Notes: generated by a model from the letters alone, not told the origin. Shown: positions 55,330-64,000, numbered from the stretch's first letter. The stretch is DNA of 64,000 nucleotides from Dorea sp. D27 (GCF_001185345.1 NZ_KQ236744.1:281903-345902), one strand, 5' to 3'. Made by a program: numbers and translations.

Positions 55330-55370
55330 CTTGTATTCGGTGGACATGTATTGTAGTATAGCTTTATAAA
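55330..55370 (+). repeat. 41-bp direct repeat, right copy, in front of the araD-like gene
   Basis: Identical over 41 bp to 54132-54172, with differing bases on both sides. It starts 8 bp after the Fic stop and lies 31 bp before the 4-epimerase start, where it may supply the promoter. Confidence 0.9.
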
Positions 55371-55400
55371 AAAGTATCGAGATAAAAGGAGGAGAACATC

Positions 55401-56093
55401 TTGTTAGAAGCGCTAAAAAAAGAAGTGTATGAGGCAAATATGCTGCTTCCGAAGTATGGGCTCGTTACATTTACATGGGGGAATGTAAGTGGTATCGACA
55501 GAGAGAAGGGATTGTTTGTCATTAAACCGAGCGGTGTGGATTACGATAAACTGAAAGCAGAAGATATGGTGGTTATGGATCTGGATGGGAATAAAGCTGA
55601 GGGGGAATATAATCCTTCTTCGGACACGGCGACTCACCTTGAACTCTATAAGGCATTTCCTGATATGGGAGGAATCGTACATACCCATTCCGAATGGGCG
55701 ACCAGCTGGGCTCAGGCAGGGAGAGGGATTCCCTGCTATGGAACGACTCATGCAGATTACATGTACGGGGAGATTCCATGTGTGCGCAATCTTACGAGGG
55801 AAGAGATAGAAGAGGCCTATGAGAAGAATACTGGCCTGCTCATAGCAGAGCACTTCAAAGGAAAGGAATACATGGCAATGCCTGCCGTGCTCTGTAAGAA
55901 CCACGGGCCTTTTACGTGGGGCGGCAATGCGGGCGAAGCGGTACACAATGCCGTTGTCCTGGAAGAGGTCGCGAAGATGGCAGCCCGATGCGAGATGATC
56001 AACCCGCAGGTGCAGCCTGCGCCCCAGGATCTGCAGGATAAGCATTACTATCGAAAACACGGTGCAAATGCGTACTATGGACAAAAGAAATAA
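55401..56093 (+). CDS. araD: L-ribulose-5-phosphate 4-epimerase
   Basis: This 230-residue class II aldolase-fold enzyme interconverts L-ribulose-5-P and D-xylulose-5-P. Zinc ligands are in [10 protein letters not shown] and the later His of [10 protein letters not shown]. The start is WGNVSGID and KPSGVDYD. The size and residues fit AraD/UlaF rather than fuculose aldolase. It starts with TTG behind AAAGGAGGAGAAC. It precedes a GntR regulator and belongs with the 3-epimerase, kinase and dehydrogenase at 60,017-63,532. Confidence 0.92.
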   Translation: MLEALKKEVYEANMLLPKYGLVTFTWGNVSGIDREKGLFVIKPSGVDYDKLKAEDMVVMDLDGNKAEGEYNPSSDTATHLELYKAFPDMGGIVHTHSEWATSWAQAGRGIPCYGTTHADYMYGEIPCVRNLTREEIEEAYEKNTGLLIAEHFKGKEYMAMPAVLCKNHGPFTWGGNAGEAVHNAVVLEEVAKMAARCEMINPQVQPAPQDLQDKHYYRKHGANAYYGQKK

Positions 56094-56138
56094 GCTAGTT
56101 GACAGTTGAGCGGCGTAGCGAAATAGAGGGATAGATTA

Positions 56139-57575
56139 TTGGATAAAGTGATGGAATTACACCAGATCATATATGGCCTGCTGGCTTCGCAGATTGAATT
56201 CGGTACCTATCGGTATAAAGACCCATTACCAAAGATGGAGGAAGTGAGCCAGTGGTTTTCCGTTTCTCTGGATACGGTGAAAGCCGCTTATCGTCAGCTA
56301 AAGGAGAACGGCTATATCATTTCGGTCAGGAAAGCAGGGGCTTTTGTAGCTGTTCGCTTTCAGGATGAGGAATTAGAAAGGAACATCCAAAAGTATTTCT
56401 CTCTGCGTAAAAATGCTGTGATGGACCTGTGCCATGCATTTGTTCCTCTGTTCAGTTATATCCAGTGGTACGGTTTGAAAAATGCCGGGCCAGAGCAGTT
56501 GGATGAATTAGAACATCTTTGTACACGATCCAACATACTTAGGCCATATGTCTTGGCACAGCATATTCGGCTGATATATGGATCGCTTAACAACGATCTG
56601 CTGCTAAGGCTGATATGGCAGGCGTATCTCTTTTTCCAGGCCCCCTTTTTCAGCTTGCCGTCAAATCTGGTGGCTTTTGAGGACAGTGACAATCCTCTGC
56701 TCAATATGATTCGTCACTGCCGCCAGAATGATTGGGACGGGCTTTGGAAAACGGTAGCAGCCTGCCAGGAGCGGATTGCATCTGCTACCCGCTGGTTTTA
56801 CGAAAACCGAGTCACTATTGATCCGCCCGGAGAACCTGTCCCCTTCGATTGGAACATATTTCAAAGTCCTTCCCAACGCTGTTATTCCATTGCGATTAAT
56901 TTATTGAAAGGCTTTCGTTTAGGCATTTTCACCCCAGAAGACTTTTTGCCGGCACCCGCTGAAATTGCGGAACATATGAAAGCCTCTGCGATTACCGTAC
57001 GCCGTACTCTGACAATGCTTAACCAGTTAGGCGTGATCCAATCTATTAACGGGGTTGGCACTAAGGTTTTAAATATGGAGGAAAGCATGAAGAATTGCGA
57101 CTTTACACAGCCAGTCATTCAAAGACGGATGTTGGATTTTGTCCAGAGCCTGCAGATACTGGCGATGACGTGTGAAGCCTGCGCTAAGATAGTAATCAAG
57201 GATGCACACGCGGTCGGCGAATGGAAAGACCGGTTGGCATATATCAAAGAAAACGGTCGGTTTGAGTCCGTAATCTTTGCTTCGCTCGAAATCATCCCGC
57301 TATACTCCCCGAATCAGGTCATCCGGGAAATATATGAAAAACTGCTTCAGCTCCTGCTTTGGGGGTATCCCCTGCGCAGCATGCATGGATCGAGAGCGGA
57401 CATCAATTCCTATTATCTTCCCCATATCAATTCTCTGCAGGAAAGTCTGGAGCGCAGCGATTGGGATAGCTTAGCTGCAGAGCTGGAGAACCTGCTCATT
57501 TATGAACTTCGATTTGCGGCTGCCCGGCTGGAAGAATTGGGCATAAAAGGTGCCACCAGCCTTATAGTCAGATAA
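56139..57575 (+). CDS. GntR-family regulator with two winged helices
   Basis: This is a 478-residue protein. An N-terminal GntR winged helix spans residues 5-75 (PLPKMEEVSQWFSVSLDTVKAAYRQL). A second GntR-like helix-turn-helix is at about 265-312 (EIAEHMKASAITVRRTLTMLNQLGVI). Between and after them lie two helical domains. The doubled plan is unusual, as common GntR proteins have one HTH and an effector domain. The start is TTG 56139 or ATG 56151. It is likely to control the pentulose genes around it. A strong terminator follows. Confidence 0.8.
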   Translation: MDKVMELHQIIYGLLASQIEFGTYRYKDPLPKMEEVSQWFSVSLDTVKAAYRQLKENGYIISVRKAGAFVAVRFQDEELERNIQKYFSLRKNAVMDLCHAFVPLFSYIQWYGLKNAGPEQLDELEHLCTRSNILRPYVLAQHIRLIYGSLNNDLLLRLIWQAYLFFQAPFFSLPSNLVAFEDSDNPLLNMIRHCRQNDWDGLWKTVAACQERIASATRWFYENRVTIDPPGEPVPFDWNIFQSPSQRCYSIAINLLKGFRLGIFTPEDFLPAPAEIAEHMKASAITVRRTLTMLNQLGVIQSINGVGTKVLNMEESMKNCDFTQPVIQRRMLDFVQSLQILAMTCEACAKIVIKDAHAVGEWKDRLAYIKENGRFESVIFASLEIIPLYSPNQVIREIYEKLLQLLLWGYPLRSMHGSRADINSYYLPHINSLQESLERSDWDSLAAELENLLIYELRFAAARLEELGIKGATSLIVR

Positions 57576-57625
57576 CCCAGGGCAATGTCCAAAGGAAGCG
57601 CATCATACCTTGCATACGATACGTG

Positions 57626-57665
57626 AGCGTCGTAACCTAGAACGTTAGGTTTCGACGCTTTTTTC
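57626..57665 (+). terminator. Terminator after the GntR gene
   Basis: AGCGTCGTAACCT pairs with AGGTTTCGACGCT around AGAACGTT, and six T residues follow. Confidence 0.9.
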
Positions 57666-57783
57666 ATCAGCAAACTTGCTATTTGTCATTTAGTCTGTTA
57701 TAGTAAATACTATTAAAGATGATTATGATAAAGGTGTGCGATACGATATATGATGCTTACTGTGATAATGGAGGTCTTGGGAT

Positions 57784-59825
57784 TTGAAGGAACAGACAAA
57801 ACTGCCGAAAGCAACGATTATAATCTGCTCGATAGCCGTATTGTTCGCTGTAGCCAGCAGCTATGCTGTGAACAGCGTGAGGGCTACCGCCCAGAGCATG
57901 TATGAACATCCTTATACGGTGACGAATGCCGCAAGAGCTATGCGTTCCCGCCTGCTGGATATGAAACGGTTTGTCAGTATGTTTTTGACAACCAGTTTTG
58001 AAAATGAGGAAAAGGCCCGGGAGTTATTTGAAGAGCGCTATGATATGCAGAACGAGGCGATTGAAAGCATAAGAAAGCATTATCTGGGTTCTGCAGAGGA
58101 TGTAACGAATTTGAGGAAGGCAATGGATGATTTGATTGCCATACAAGAGGAGGCGCTGTTGTTTGTACGCAATCACACGAAGGAGGAAATCCTGGATTTT
58201 ATTGATGAACGCGTTTATCCATATTATGACGCGCTTAACGATTGTCTGGAAAGAATCATCGTTTCGTCTGACACTAGAATATACGAGCTTACGAAGAATG
58301 TTGAGCATACTTCAGTCGTCTCTATCGCAACTGCCCTGCTTCTGGCATCTTTTATTATATTTCTGACAATATATTCAAACATAGCAGAGCGAAAAAGTGT
58401 CAAGGCTTTGGAAGCACGCGGGTACGAGCTGCAAGATGCACTTCTGCTTGCACAGAAAGCGAACAATGCCAAGAAGGACTCTTCCCGGCATCTGCTGTCG
58501 CTTATTAATAATGTACTGGATATGTCAAAGATTGATGCAGGAAAGCTGACAGTCAACCACGAACTGTTTCATATGCAGGAGTTGGCAGAATCTGTGGTTC
58601 TTCTTGTCGACTCTCAGGCAAAGGCACAGGAAAAGAACTCAATGCAGTAAAGTTTACCCCGCAGGGCGGGATGATTCAATTGGAAATCCAACAAAGGAAG
58701 TGCCAGAACGGCAAAGTGTCTGTTCGGTTTATTGTCAGTGATACGGGAATCGGTATGAGCGAGGATTTTTTGAATCGTCTTTTCGTGCCTTTTGAGCAGG
58801 CCGGCACGCATATATCCCAGAAGTATGGAGGAACAGGCCTGGGTATGGCTATTACCTATAATCTGGTGAATTTATTAGGCGGCTCCATTGATGTAAAAAG
58901 TAAGTTGGGAGAAGGAACTACTTTTACGGTAGAGCTGTCGTTTGACTTGCCGGAAGATATCGTGGATTACAGAACATGCCAGTTGGATTCTCTCAAGGTG
59001 CTGGTTGTGGATGACGAGGAAGATGCCTGTATCCATGCCGGCATGTTACTGAAACGCATGGGGATTACAGCGCAATATACGAGATCCGGAGAGGAGGCGG
59101 TCAGGATTGCTTTGGAAGCACACGATGCGGGGGCCGGTTACGATGTTTGCATTGTTGACTGGCGGATGCCCTGTATGGATGGGGTGGAAGTAACACGGAA
59201 GATTCGTGAAACGCTTGGTTCGGATGCCCTGATTATCATAATTTCAGCCTATGATTGGAGCGAGATCGAGGAAGAGGCACGTCAGGCTGGCGCAGACGCA
59301 TTTATTGCTAAACCACTGTTTGAATCTGCTCTCAATAATGTCCTGGTATCTGTCTTTGGCACAAACCCTTCTTCCGATAAGCCGGAAGTGCCGGAAATAG
59401 ATTACACGGGAAGACGTTTCCTTTTGGTCGAGGACAATGCGCTGAACATGGAGATTGCTGTTGAGCTGCTAAGCATGACCGGGGCGGAAATCGATAGTGC
59501 GGTAAACGGGCTGGAAGCTGTGGAACGGTTTGAATCTTCTCCTGCCGGGGCCTATGACGTAATAATTATGGACGTACAGATGCCGGTTATGGATGGCTAT
59601 ACCGCGACAAGAAAAATCCGTGCCGCCGGCCATCCAGACGCAAAAAACATCCCTATTATTGCGATGACCGCCAACACCTTTAACGAGGATATTGATGCGG
59701 CTTATGCAGCCGGCATGAATGGATATATCGCAAAGCCGGTCGATGTAAATATGCTCTATCAGGCGATAACAGCTTTTCTTAAACCAAATCCGGAACTGGC
59801 TCAACAGCCACACGACATCAGATAA
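57784..59825 (+). pseudogene. Decayed hybrid sensor histidine kinase with two receiver domains
   Basis: Two adjacent frames are pieces of one hybrid kinase. The first (57784-58650, TTG start) has a signal/membrane helix, a four-helix sensor region, a second membrane helix (about 178-197) and then ANNAKKDSSRHLLSLINNV. The phospho-His block that normally stands between ANNAK and SSRHLL is missing. A stop (58648) follows a second gap. The next frame resumes with NAVKFTPQGG (58641 on), i.e. the ATPase N box, then DTGIGM, GGTGLGMAI, and two receivers with Asp in IVDWRMP and IMDVQMP, ending at 59825. The loss of the His block plus a frame break argue for a dead gene. The lower part could still be translated from ATG 58671. 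Confidence 0.82.
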
Positions 59826-59842
59826 CAAGACGTCCGACAGGG

Positions 59843-59884
59843 CGGCCAAAACTTTGTGACACACACAAGTTCTGGCCGTTTTTT
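59843..59884 (+). terminator. Terminator after the kinase pseudogene
   Basis: CGGCCAAAACTTTGTG pairs with CACAAGTTCTGGCCG, with a short bulge, followed by TTTTTT. Confidence 0.88.
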
Positions 59885-59927
59885 ATTGCCATGAAATTAC
59901 AAAAGTAACTTTAGTGGAAAAATGTCA

Positions 59928-59956
59928 TTGCTTTTTTTGTGCAGTAATCGTATAAT
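59928..59956 (+). promoter_or_regulatory. Promoter of the 3-epimerase/kinase/dehydrogenase genes
   Basis: TTGCTT (59928-59933) and TATAAT (59951-59956) have a 17-bp spacer, 60 bp before the 3-epimerase start. Confidence 0.65.
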
Positions 59957-60016
59957 TGTTCTTGTAAAAACATTTAAAATATATAAAATGCACAAAACAT
60001 AGAAAGGAGGGAGGAC

Positions 60017-60886
60017 ATGACATTTAAGAATACATATAGAATCGGGGTGTATGAGAAAGCCATGCCTGCAGAGCTTTCATGGGAAGACCGCTTGTCGGCG
60101 GCAAAAGAGGCCGGTTTTGACTATATAGAAATGAGCATTGATGAAACGGATATGAGGATGTCCCGGCTTGACTGGAGCGATGAACGGATATATGAGCTTT
60201 TAGAGGCGCAGAAAAGAGCAGGAATCCCTATAGAGACGATATGCTTCAGTGCACAGCGGAAATATCCGTTGGGGAGCAGTAAGTGGGAAAAAGAGGCTCG
60301 CGAGCTTCTGCGCAAAGGGATTCTGTTTGCCGGAAAAATGGGCATACGGATCATACAGACGCAGGGGTATGACTGCTATTATGATGAGACGAGCGATAAG
60401 GCCACAAGAGAAAGATTTTATAGAAATCTGGAAGAGGGTACGATGTTTGCTGCTTCTCATGGTGTAATGCTGGCTATCGAGACGATGGAAAATGATTTCA
60501 TGAACACGGTGGAAAAAGCCATGGACGGCGTAAAGAGAGTAAATTCGCCGTATCTACAGGTGTATCCCGACATTGGGAATATCTTTAATGCCACGAAAGA
60601 TGTAGCGGGAGACATAAATACCGGAAGAGGGCACATCGCAGCGGCCCACCTGAAAGAGACTGTGATTGGAAAATTCAGAGAGATTCCATATGGGACAGGG
60701 CAGGTGGATTTCCCTCTGGCTATTGCGAAGCTATATGAGCAGGGAGTCAGAAGATATGTTGCGGAGTTCTGGTACTGTGGGGAAGAGAACTGGAGAGAAA
60801 TCGTGCGGGCTAACAGGGCTTTTCTTGATGAGCAGTTTGAAAAGGCAAGGCATCTTCTCGGTTTGCCGGATGATATCAATGCATAA
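60017..60886 (+). CDS. ulaE: L-xylulose/L-ribulose-5-phosphate 3-epimerase (UlaE/SgbU type)
   Basis: This 289-residue TIM-barrel enzyme of the xylose-isomerase-like family interconverts L-xylulose-5-P and L-ribulose-5-P. Conserved parts include IGVYEKAMP, EAGFDYIEMSIDETD, MLAIETMEND (metal Glu), YPDIGNIFNA and AAHLKETVIGKF. The ATG follows AGAAAGGAGGGAGG, a strong RBS. It is first in an operon with a kinase (24 bp downstream) and a dehydrogenase, after its own promoter. Confidence 0.93.
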   Translation: MTFKNTYRIGVYEKAMPAELSWEDRLSAAKEAGFDYIEMSIDETDMRMSRLDWSDERIYELLEAQKRAGIPIETICFSAQRKYPLGSSKWEKEARELLRKGILFAGKMGIRIIQTQGYDCYYDETSDKATRERFYRNLEEGTMFAASHGVMLAIETMENDFMNTVEKAMDGVKRVNSPYLQVYPDIGNIFNATKDVAGDINTGRGHIAAAHLKETVIGKFREIPYGTGQVDFPLAIAKLYEQGVRRYVAEFWYCGEENWREIVRANRAFLDEQFEKARHLLGLPDDINA

Positions 60887-60910
60887 GAAGTTCAGAAAGG
60901 GGTTCTGAGA

Positions 60911-62419
60911 ATGGGAAAGTATGTAATAGGTCTGGATAACGGCGGCACTTCCACGAAAGCGGCTATCTTTGATCTGAAAGGTAAGGAAATCGCTGCAGCC
61001 GGAAAACAGACAAAAGTTATAACTCCGAAGTCTGGCTATACGGAACGTGATATGGAGGAACTGTGGCTGGCGAACTGTGACTGCGTAAGGCGGGCCCTCG
61101 GTAAGGCGGGGACAGACGGTGCGGATGTGCTTGGAATTGCTGTCTGCGGGCATGGAAAAGGCCTATATCCGTGGGGAAATAACGATAAGCCCGCATACAA
61201 CGGGATTATATCGACCGACAGCCGTGCATGGAAGTATCCGAAGAGATGGCGAGAGGACGGGGTATATGATGAGCTGCACGGACAGCTGTGCCAGGAGCTG
61301 ATGGCCTGCCAGCAAGTGTCGCTGCTTGCATGGTTTAAGGAGCATCGCAGGGATGTATACGACAATATGAAGTATGTATTCTCAGTAAAAGATTACATAC
61401 GGTTCCGCCTCACCGGAGAAGCCTACAGTGAAGCGACAGACATCTCCGGATCTGGTCTCATGGATGTGAAGCATGCGAGGTTCGACAGGACGATACTGGA
61501 AAAGCTCGGCATAGGGGAGGTGTACGACAAACTGGCGCCGGTAAGATATTCGTATGATTTGTGCGGTACTGTGACGAAAGCGGCGGCGGAGCTGACCGGT
61601 CTCCTCGAGGGGACGCCTGTGGCAGGGGGGATGTTCGACATTGACGCATGTGCCGTCGCGGTCAACGTCATGTCACCAGAAGAGCTGTGTACGATAGCCG
61701 GAACATGGAGCATTAACGAATACATCTCCGAGACGCCGGTGCTGGACGGAAGCATTTCGATGAATTCGCTTTTTGCCGTACCGGGATATTATCTGGTAGA
61801 AGAATGCAGCGCCACTTCATCGGGAAATCTGGAATGGTTTTTAGAACACTGCATGGAAGATGAACGGATACCGGACGGGAAGACGATATACGATGTGGTA
61901 AATGAAAAGGTAAGCAGCATCGAGCCGGAAGAATCCGATGTCTATTTCCTTCCGTTCCTATATGGCTCCAATGCGCATCCGCTCGGGAAAGGGGCGATTG
62001 TCGGTCTTACTACTTATCATGATAAGGCACACATGCTCAGAGCAGTCTATGAAGGAGTGGTATATTCCCATCGGACACATATCGAGCGCCTCCTGTCCTC
62101 GAGGAAACCGCCGGAGGCCATCCGTATGGCAGGCGGCGCGGTGAATTCTAAAGTATGGGTGCAGATGTTCGCAGACGGTTTAGGACTGCCGATTGAGACG
62201 GTGGAAGCGAAGGAGCTGGGAGCTCTTGGCTGCGGAATGGCTGCGGCGATTGCGGCAGGGGTGTACAAAGATTATAAAGACGCTGCAGACCATATGGTGC
62301 ATATATCCGACCGGATATATCCAGACAGGGAGAGGGCTGCTGTTTATCAGAAAAAGTATGAAAAGTACCGCGAAGTGGTCCGGGCGCTTGATACGGTCTG
62401 GGGACGGTTCGAGGTATAG
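60911..62419 (+). CDS. FGGY-family carbohydrate kinase (L-xylulose kinase-like)
   Basis: This 502-residue ASKHA kinase has the phosphate-1 loop GLDNGGTSTKAAIFD, CGHGKGLYPWG, the catalytic region GGMFDIDACAVAV, and the adenosine motif RMAGGAVNSKVWVQMFADGLGL. It is probably a pentulokinase, phosphorylating L-xylulose or L-ribulose, because the 3-epimerase before it acts on the 5-phosphates. LyxK-type enzymes are the closest guess. The start ATG follows AGAAAGGGG. Confidence 0.87.
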   Translation: MGKYVIGLDNGGTSTKAAIFDLKGKEIAAAGKQTKVITPKSGYTERDMEELWLANCDCVRRALGKAGTDGADVLGIAVCGHGKGLYPWGNNDKPAYNGIISTDSRAWKYPKRWREDGVYDELHGQLCQELMACQQVSLLAWFKEHRRDVYDNMKYVFSVKDYIRFRLTGEAYSEATDISGSGLMDVKHARFDRTILEKLGIGEVYDKLAPVRYSYDLCGTVTKAAAELTGLLEGTPVAGGMFDIDACAVAVNVMSPEELCTIAGTWSINEYISETPVLDGSISMNSLFAVPGYYLVEECSATSSGNLEWFLEHCMEDERIPDGKTIYDVVNEKVSSIEPEESDVYFLPFLYGSNAHPLGKGAIVGLTTYHDKAHMLRAVYEGVVYSHRTHIERLLSSRKPPEAIRMAGGAVNSKVWVQMFADGLGLPIETVEAKELGALGCGMAAAIAAGVYKDYKDAADHMVHISDRIYPDRERAAVYQKKYEKYREVVRALDTVWGRFEV

Positions 62420-62446
62420 AATATAAAAATGAAAGGTGGAAACATT

Positions 62447-63532
62447 ATGGCAAACAAAGGAAGTACTCCAAAAACGATGAAGGCGCTAGTGGCATACAGC
62501 AAAGACGACTACCGCTTTGAACCAGAATATCCCGTACCGGATTGTGGGCCGGACGATATCATCATTAAGACAGAAGCGTGCGGCATCTGTGCCGGCGATT
62601 TAAAGTGCAGCCACGGCGCCGCTATGTTCTGGGGCGACGATGTACAGCCGGCGTGGGTAAAGCCTCCATTTGTACCAGGTCATGAATTTTTCGGCCGCAT
62701 CGTGGAAATGGGTGAGAATGTAGATGGCTATGAACTGGGAGACAGAATTATTGCGGACCAGATTGTCCCATGTGGAAAATGCCGGTTCTGTAAGGATGGC
62801 CATTATTGGATGTGCCAGCCACACGATATGCTGGGCTTCCAGTCATATAATAACGGAGGCATGGCGGAGTATGTGAGATATCCAAAGAACTGTGTTATCA
62901 GCCGTGTCCCTGAAGATATGAGCATTGAACAGGCACTTCTCGTAGAACCTTATGGGTGTTCAAAACACGCGGTAGACAGAGGAAGCATCACGAATGAAGA
63001 CATCGTTGTCATATCTGGTGCAGGAACGCTCGGCCTTGGCATGATTACATATGCAAGGATGAAAAATCCGAAGTTATTAATCGTACTGGATATGCAGGAC
63101 GCGCGCCTTGAAAAGGCGAAAGAGTTCGGTGCGGATCTTGTGTTCAATCCAGGGAACTGCGATATCGACAGAGAGATAAAGGCGTTGACTGATGATTACG
63201 GCTGTGATGTATATATCGAGGCCACAGGCCATCCATCCAGCGTTATCCAGGGCCTGACCATCACAAGAAAGCTCGGCCGCTTTGTCGAATTCAGCGTATT
63301 CGGGGCAGAGACCTCCGTCGACTGGTCTATCATCGGAGACAGGAAGGAGCTGGATATCCTTGGGGCACACTTGAGCCCATATGCCTATCCGTTTGTCATC
63401 GACAATATGATGAAAGGAAACTTGAAGACCGAAGGTGTCGTCTCAAGCATGTTCCGCATCGAGGAATGGGAGAAGGCCTTCGACTATGCATCGGGAAAAT
63501 ACGGCGACTTTAAAGTGGCATTCAAGTTTTAA
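62447..63532 (+). CDS. Zinc-dependent alcohol dehydrogenase (polyol/threitol dehydrogenase-like)
   Basis: This 361-residue medium-chain dehydrogenase has catalytic zinc ligands in EACGICAGDLKCSHG and GHEFFGRIVEMGENVDGYE, structural zinc cysteines in CGKCRFCKDGHYWMC, and a Rossmann motif GAGTLGLGMI with an acid after strand 2 (VLDMQ) favouring NAD. In this operon it would oxidise a pentitol or other polyol to the ketose used by the kinase. The start is 62447, behind AAAGGTGG. The ATG at 62429 has no RBS. Confidence 0.88.
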   Translation: MANKGSTPKTMKALVAYSKDDYRFEPEYPVPDCGPDDIIIKTEACGICAGDLKCSHGAAMFWGDDVQPAWVKPPFVPGHEFFGRIVEMGENVDGYELGDRIIADQIVPCGKCRFCKDGHYWMCQPHDMLGFQSYNNGGMAEYVRYPKNCVISRVPEDMSIEQALLVEPYGCSKHAVDRGSITNEDIVVISGAGTLGLGMITYARMKNPKLLIVLDMQDARLEKAKEFGADLVFNPGNCDIDREIKALTDDYGCDVYIEATGHPSSVIQGLTITRKLGRFVEFSVFGAETSVDWSIIGDRKELDILGAHLSPYAYPFVIDNMMKGNLKTEGVVSSMFRIEEWEKAFDYASGKYGDFKVAFKF

Positions 63533-63544
63533 CTGTAAGTTTAA

Positions 63545-63750
63545 GTAAATTAGGCGGCGGGCGGGGAGCCGGGTGGCAGATGCTTCGATGCGTACGAGGC
63601 TCCGACTATTTCACGTATCCCTAACCCTCCGAAATGCGCGCCGATAGCGGCTTGCATCACGCAGGATAAGGGCTACGGAAAGGATTCTCCGCCTCTCCCG
63701 CTTACACCTGCGCATCTCCCACCCGGCTCCCCGTCCGCTATCTACTTTAC
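63545..63750. repeat. MITE-like element with long terminal inverted repeats
   Basis: The left arm around 63545-63583 and right arm around 63711-63750 are complementary, with a perfect 15-bp core CGGGGAGCCGGGTGG (63562-63576) against its complement at 63719-63733 plus AGATGC/GCATCT and outer GTAAA/TTTAC. About 128 bp lies between, without an ORF. The G+C is well above its surroundings. It may also end the dehydrogenase transcript. Confidence 0.6.
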
Positions 63751-63770
63751 TAACAAGGGCGTGAGCGGAC

Positions 63771-64000
63771 GTGTGACGTTACTGGCCAGCGGATGAACGC
63801 TGGCTGCGTCAGTTGAGTGATAAAATATCGCAAGCTTAATGTGAATAACACAAAGAGCAGATGAATGATAAGAGTTTTGCTAGTCCAGATGAATCAGGCT
63901 GGCGAATATGTTCGTTGTCAAGCAATTGCAGCTAGGCGTGCATGCCGTTGCTGAAAGAAGAGCCGGAACCAGGCAGGGGATGTTATCTCAACATCCCCGT
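63771..64000 (+). mobile_element. Possible 5' part of a group II intron (cut by window end)
   Basis: A densely folded non-coding stretch begins with GTGTG (63771), matching the GUGYG start of group II introns. Its first stem is TGACG, GCCAGCG with loop GATGAA, CGCTGGC and CGTCA (63774-63811). A clean hairpin, GGGGATGTT/AACATCCCC, lies at 63976-63998. There is no ORF with an RBS. The reverse-transcriptase gene expected in domain IV would lie beyond the window. The call is tentative. Confidence 0.4.

Overview
The window looks like chromosome from a low-to-middle G+C Firmicute of the family Lachnospiraceae (Clostridium cluster XIVa). This is inferred from the large SRP RNA with an Alu domain, the V-type ATPase operon, a SAM-I riboswitch ahead of metK, purine-rich Shine-Dalgarno sites at nearly every gene, and several proteins of Lachnospiraceae type. 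The flavin reductase cluster recalls bile-acid and steroid-transforming clostridia such as C. scindens and C. hylemonae, but the species cannot be fixed from the sequence alone.

Positions 1-13,555 hold housekeeping and conserved genes: the end of a family 2 glycoside hydrolase, an HTH/acidic protein, dgt, a conserved acidic protein, tadA, a minus-strand SAM methyltransferase, the SRP RNA (ffs), an SGNH hydrolase overlapping a B12-type radical SAM protein, nth, a 34-residue membrane peptide, a VanW protein, an AIR-synthase-like protein and trmL. Positions 13,785-22,756 are a complete nine-gene V/A-type ATPase operon (G/H-I-K-E-C-F-A-B-D). The rotor subunit has a sodium-type ion site, and a REP-like repeat lies between subunits B and D. 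Positions 22,902-42,516 carry a shikimate kinase-like gene, murA, an OFA-type MFS carrier, riboswitch-controlled metK, a two-component system, KtrAB potassium uptake, an rRNA methyltransferase, an NfeD/SPFH pair, a patatin ORF fused in frame to ornithine carbamoyltransferase, birA, coaX, dusB, greA, and lysS with an added C-terminal tRNA-binding domain.

Positions 42,591-53,989 are accessory. A minus-strand operon alternates two large old-yellow-enzyme-type oxidoreductases with two MFS carriers, and a divergent LysR gene with a perfect palindrome in front of it faces the operon. Both oxidoreductases lack the tyrosine that is the usual proton donor in this family. This is the best candidate in the window for an uncharacterised pathway. 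A second minus-strand set follows: an amidohydrolase, an MFS carrier and an M24 peptidase/creatinase-fold enzyme.

Positions 54,132-55,370 are a Fic-protein cassette flanked by perfect 41-bp direct repeats, inserted just before an araD-like gene. From there to 63,532 lies an L-pentulose/pentitol pathway: 4-epimerase, double-HTH GntR regulator, a decayed hybrid sensor kinase, UlaE-type 3-epimerase, FGGY kinase and zinc dehydrogenase. Together they would oxidise a polyol to a ketose, phosphorylate it, and pass it through L-xylulose-5-P and L-ribulose-5-P to D-xylulose-5-P. The window ends in a MITE-like inverted-repeat element and a structured stretch that may be the 5' end of a group II intron. 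I saw no tRNA genes, 16S/23S/5S rRNA genes, CRISPR arrays or IS transposases.
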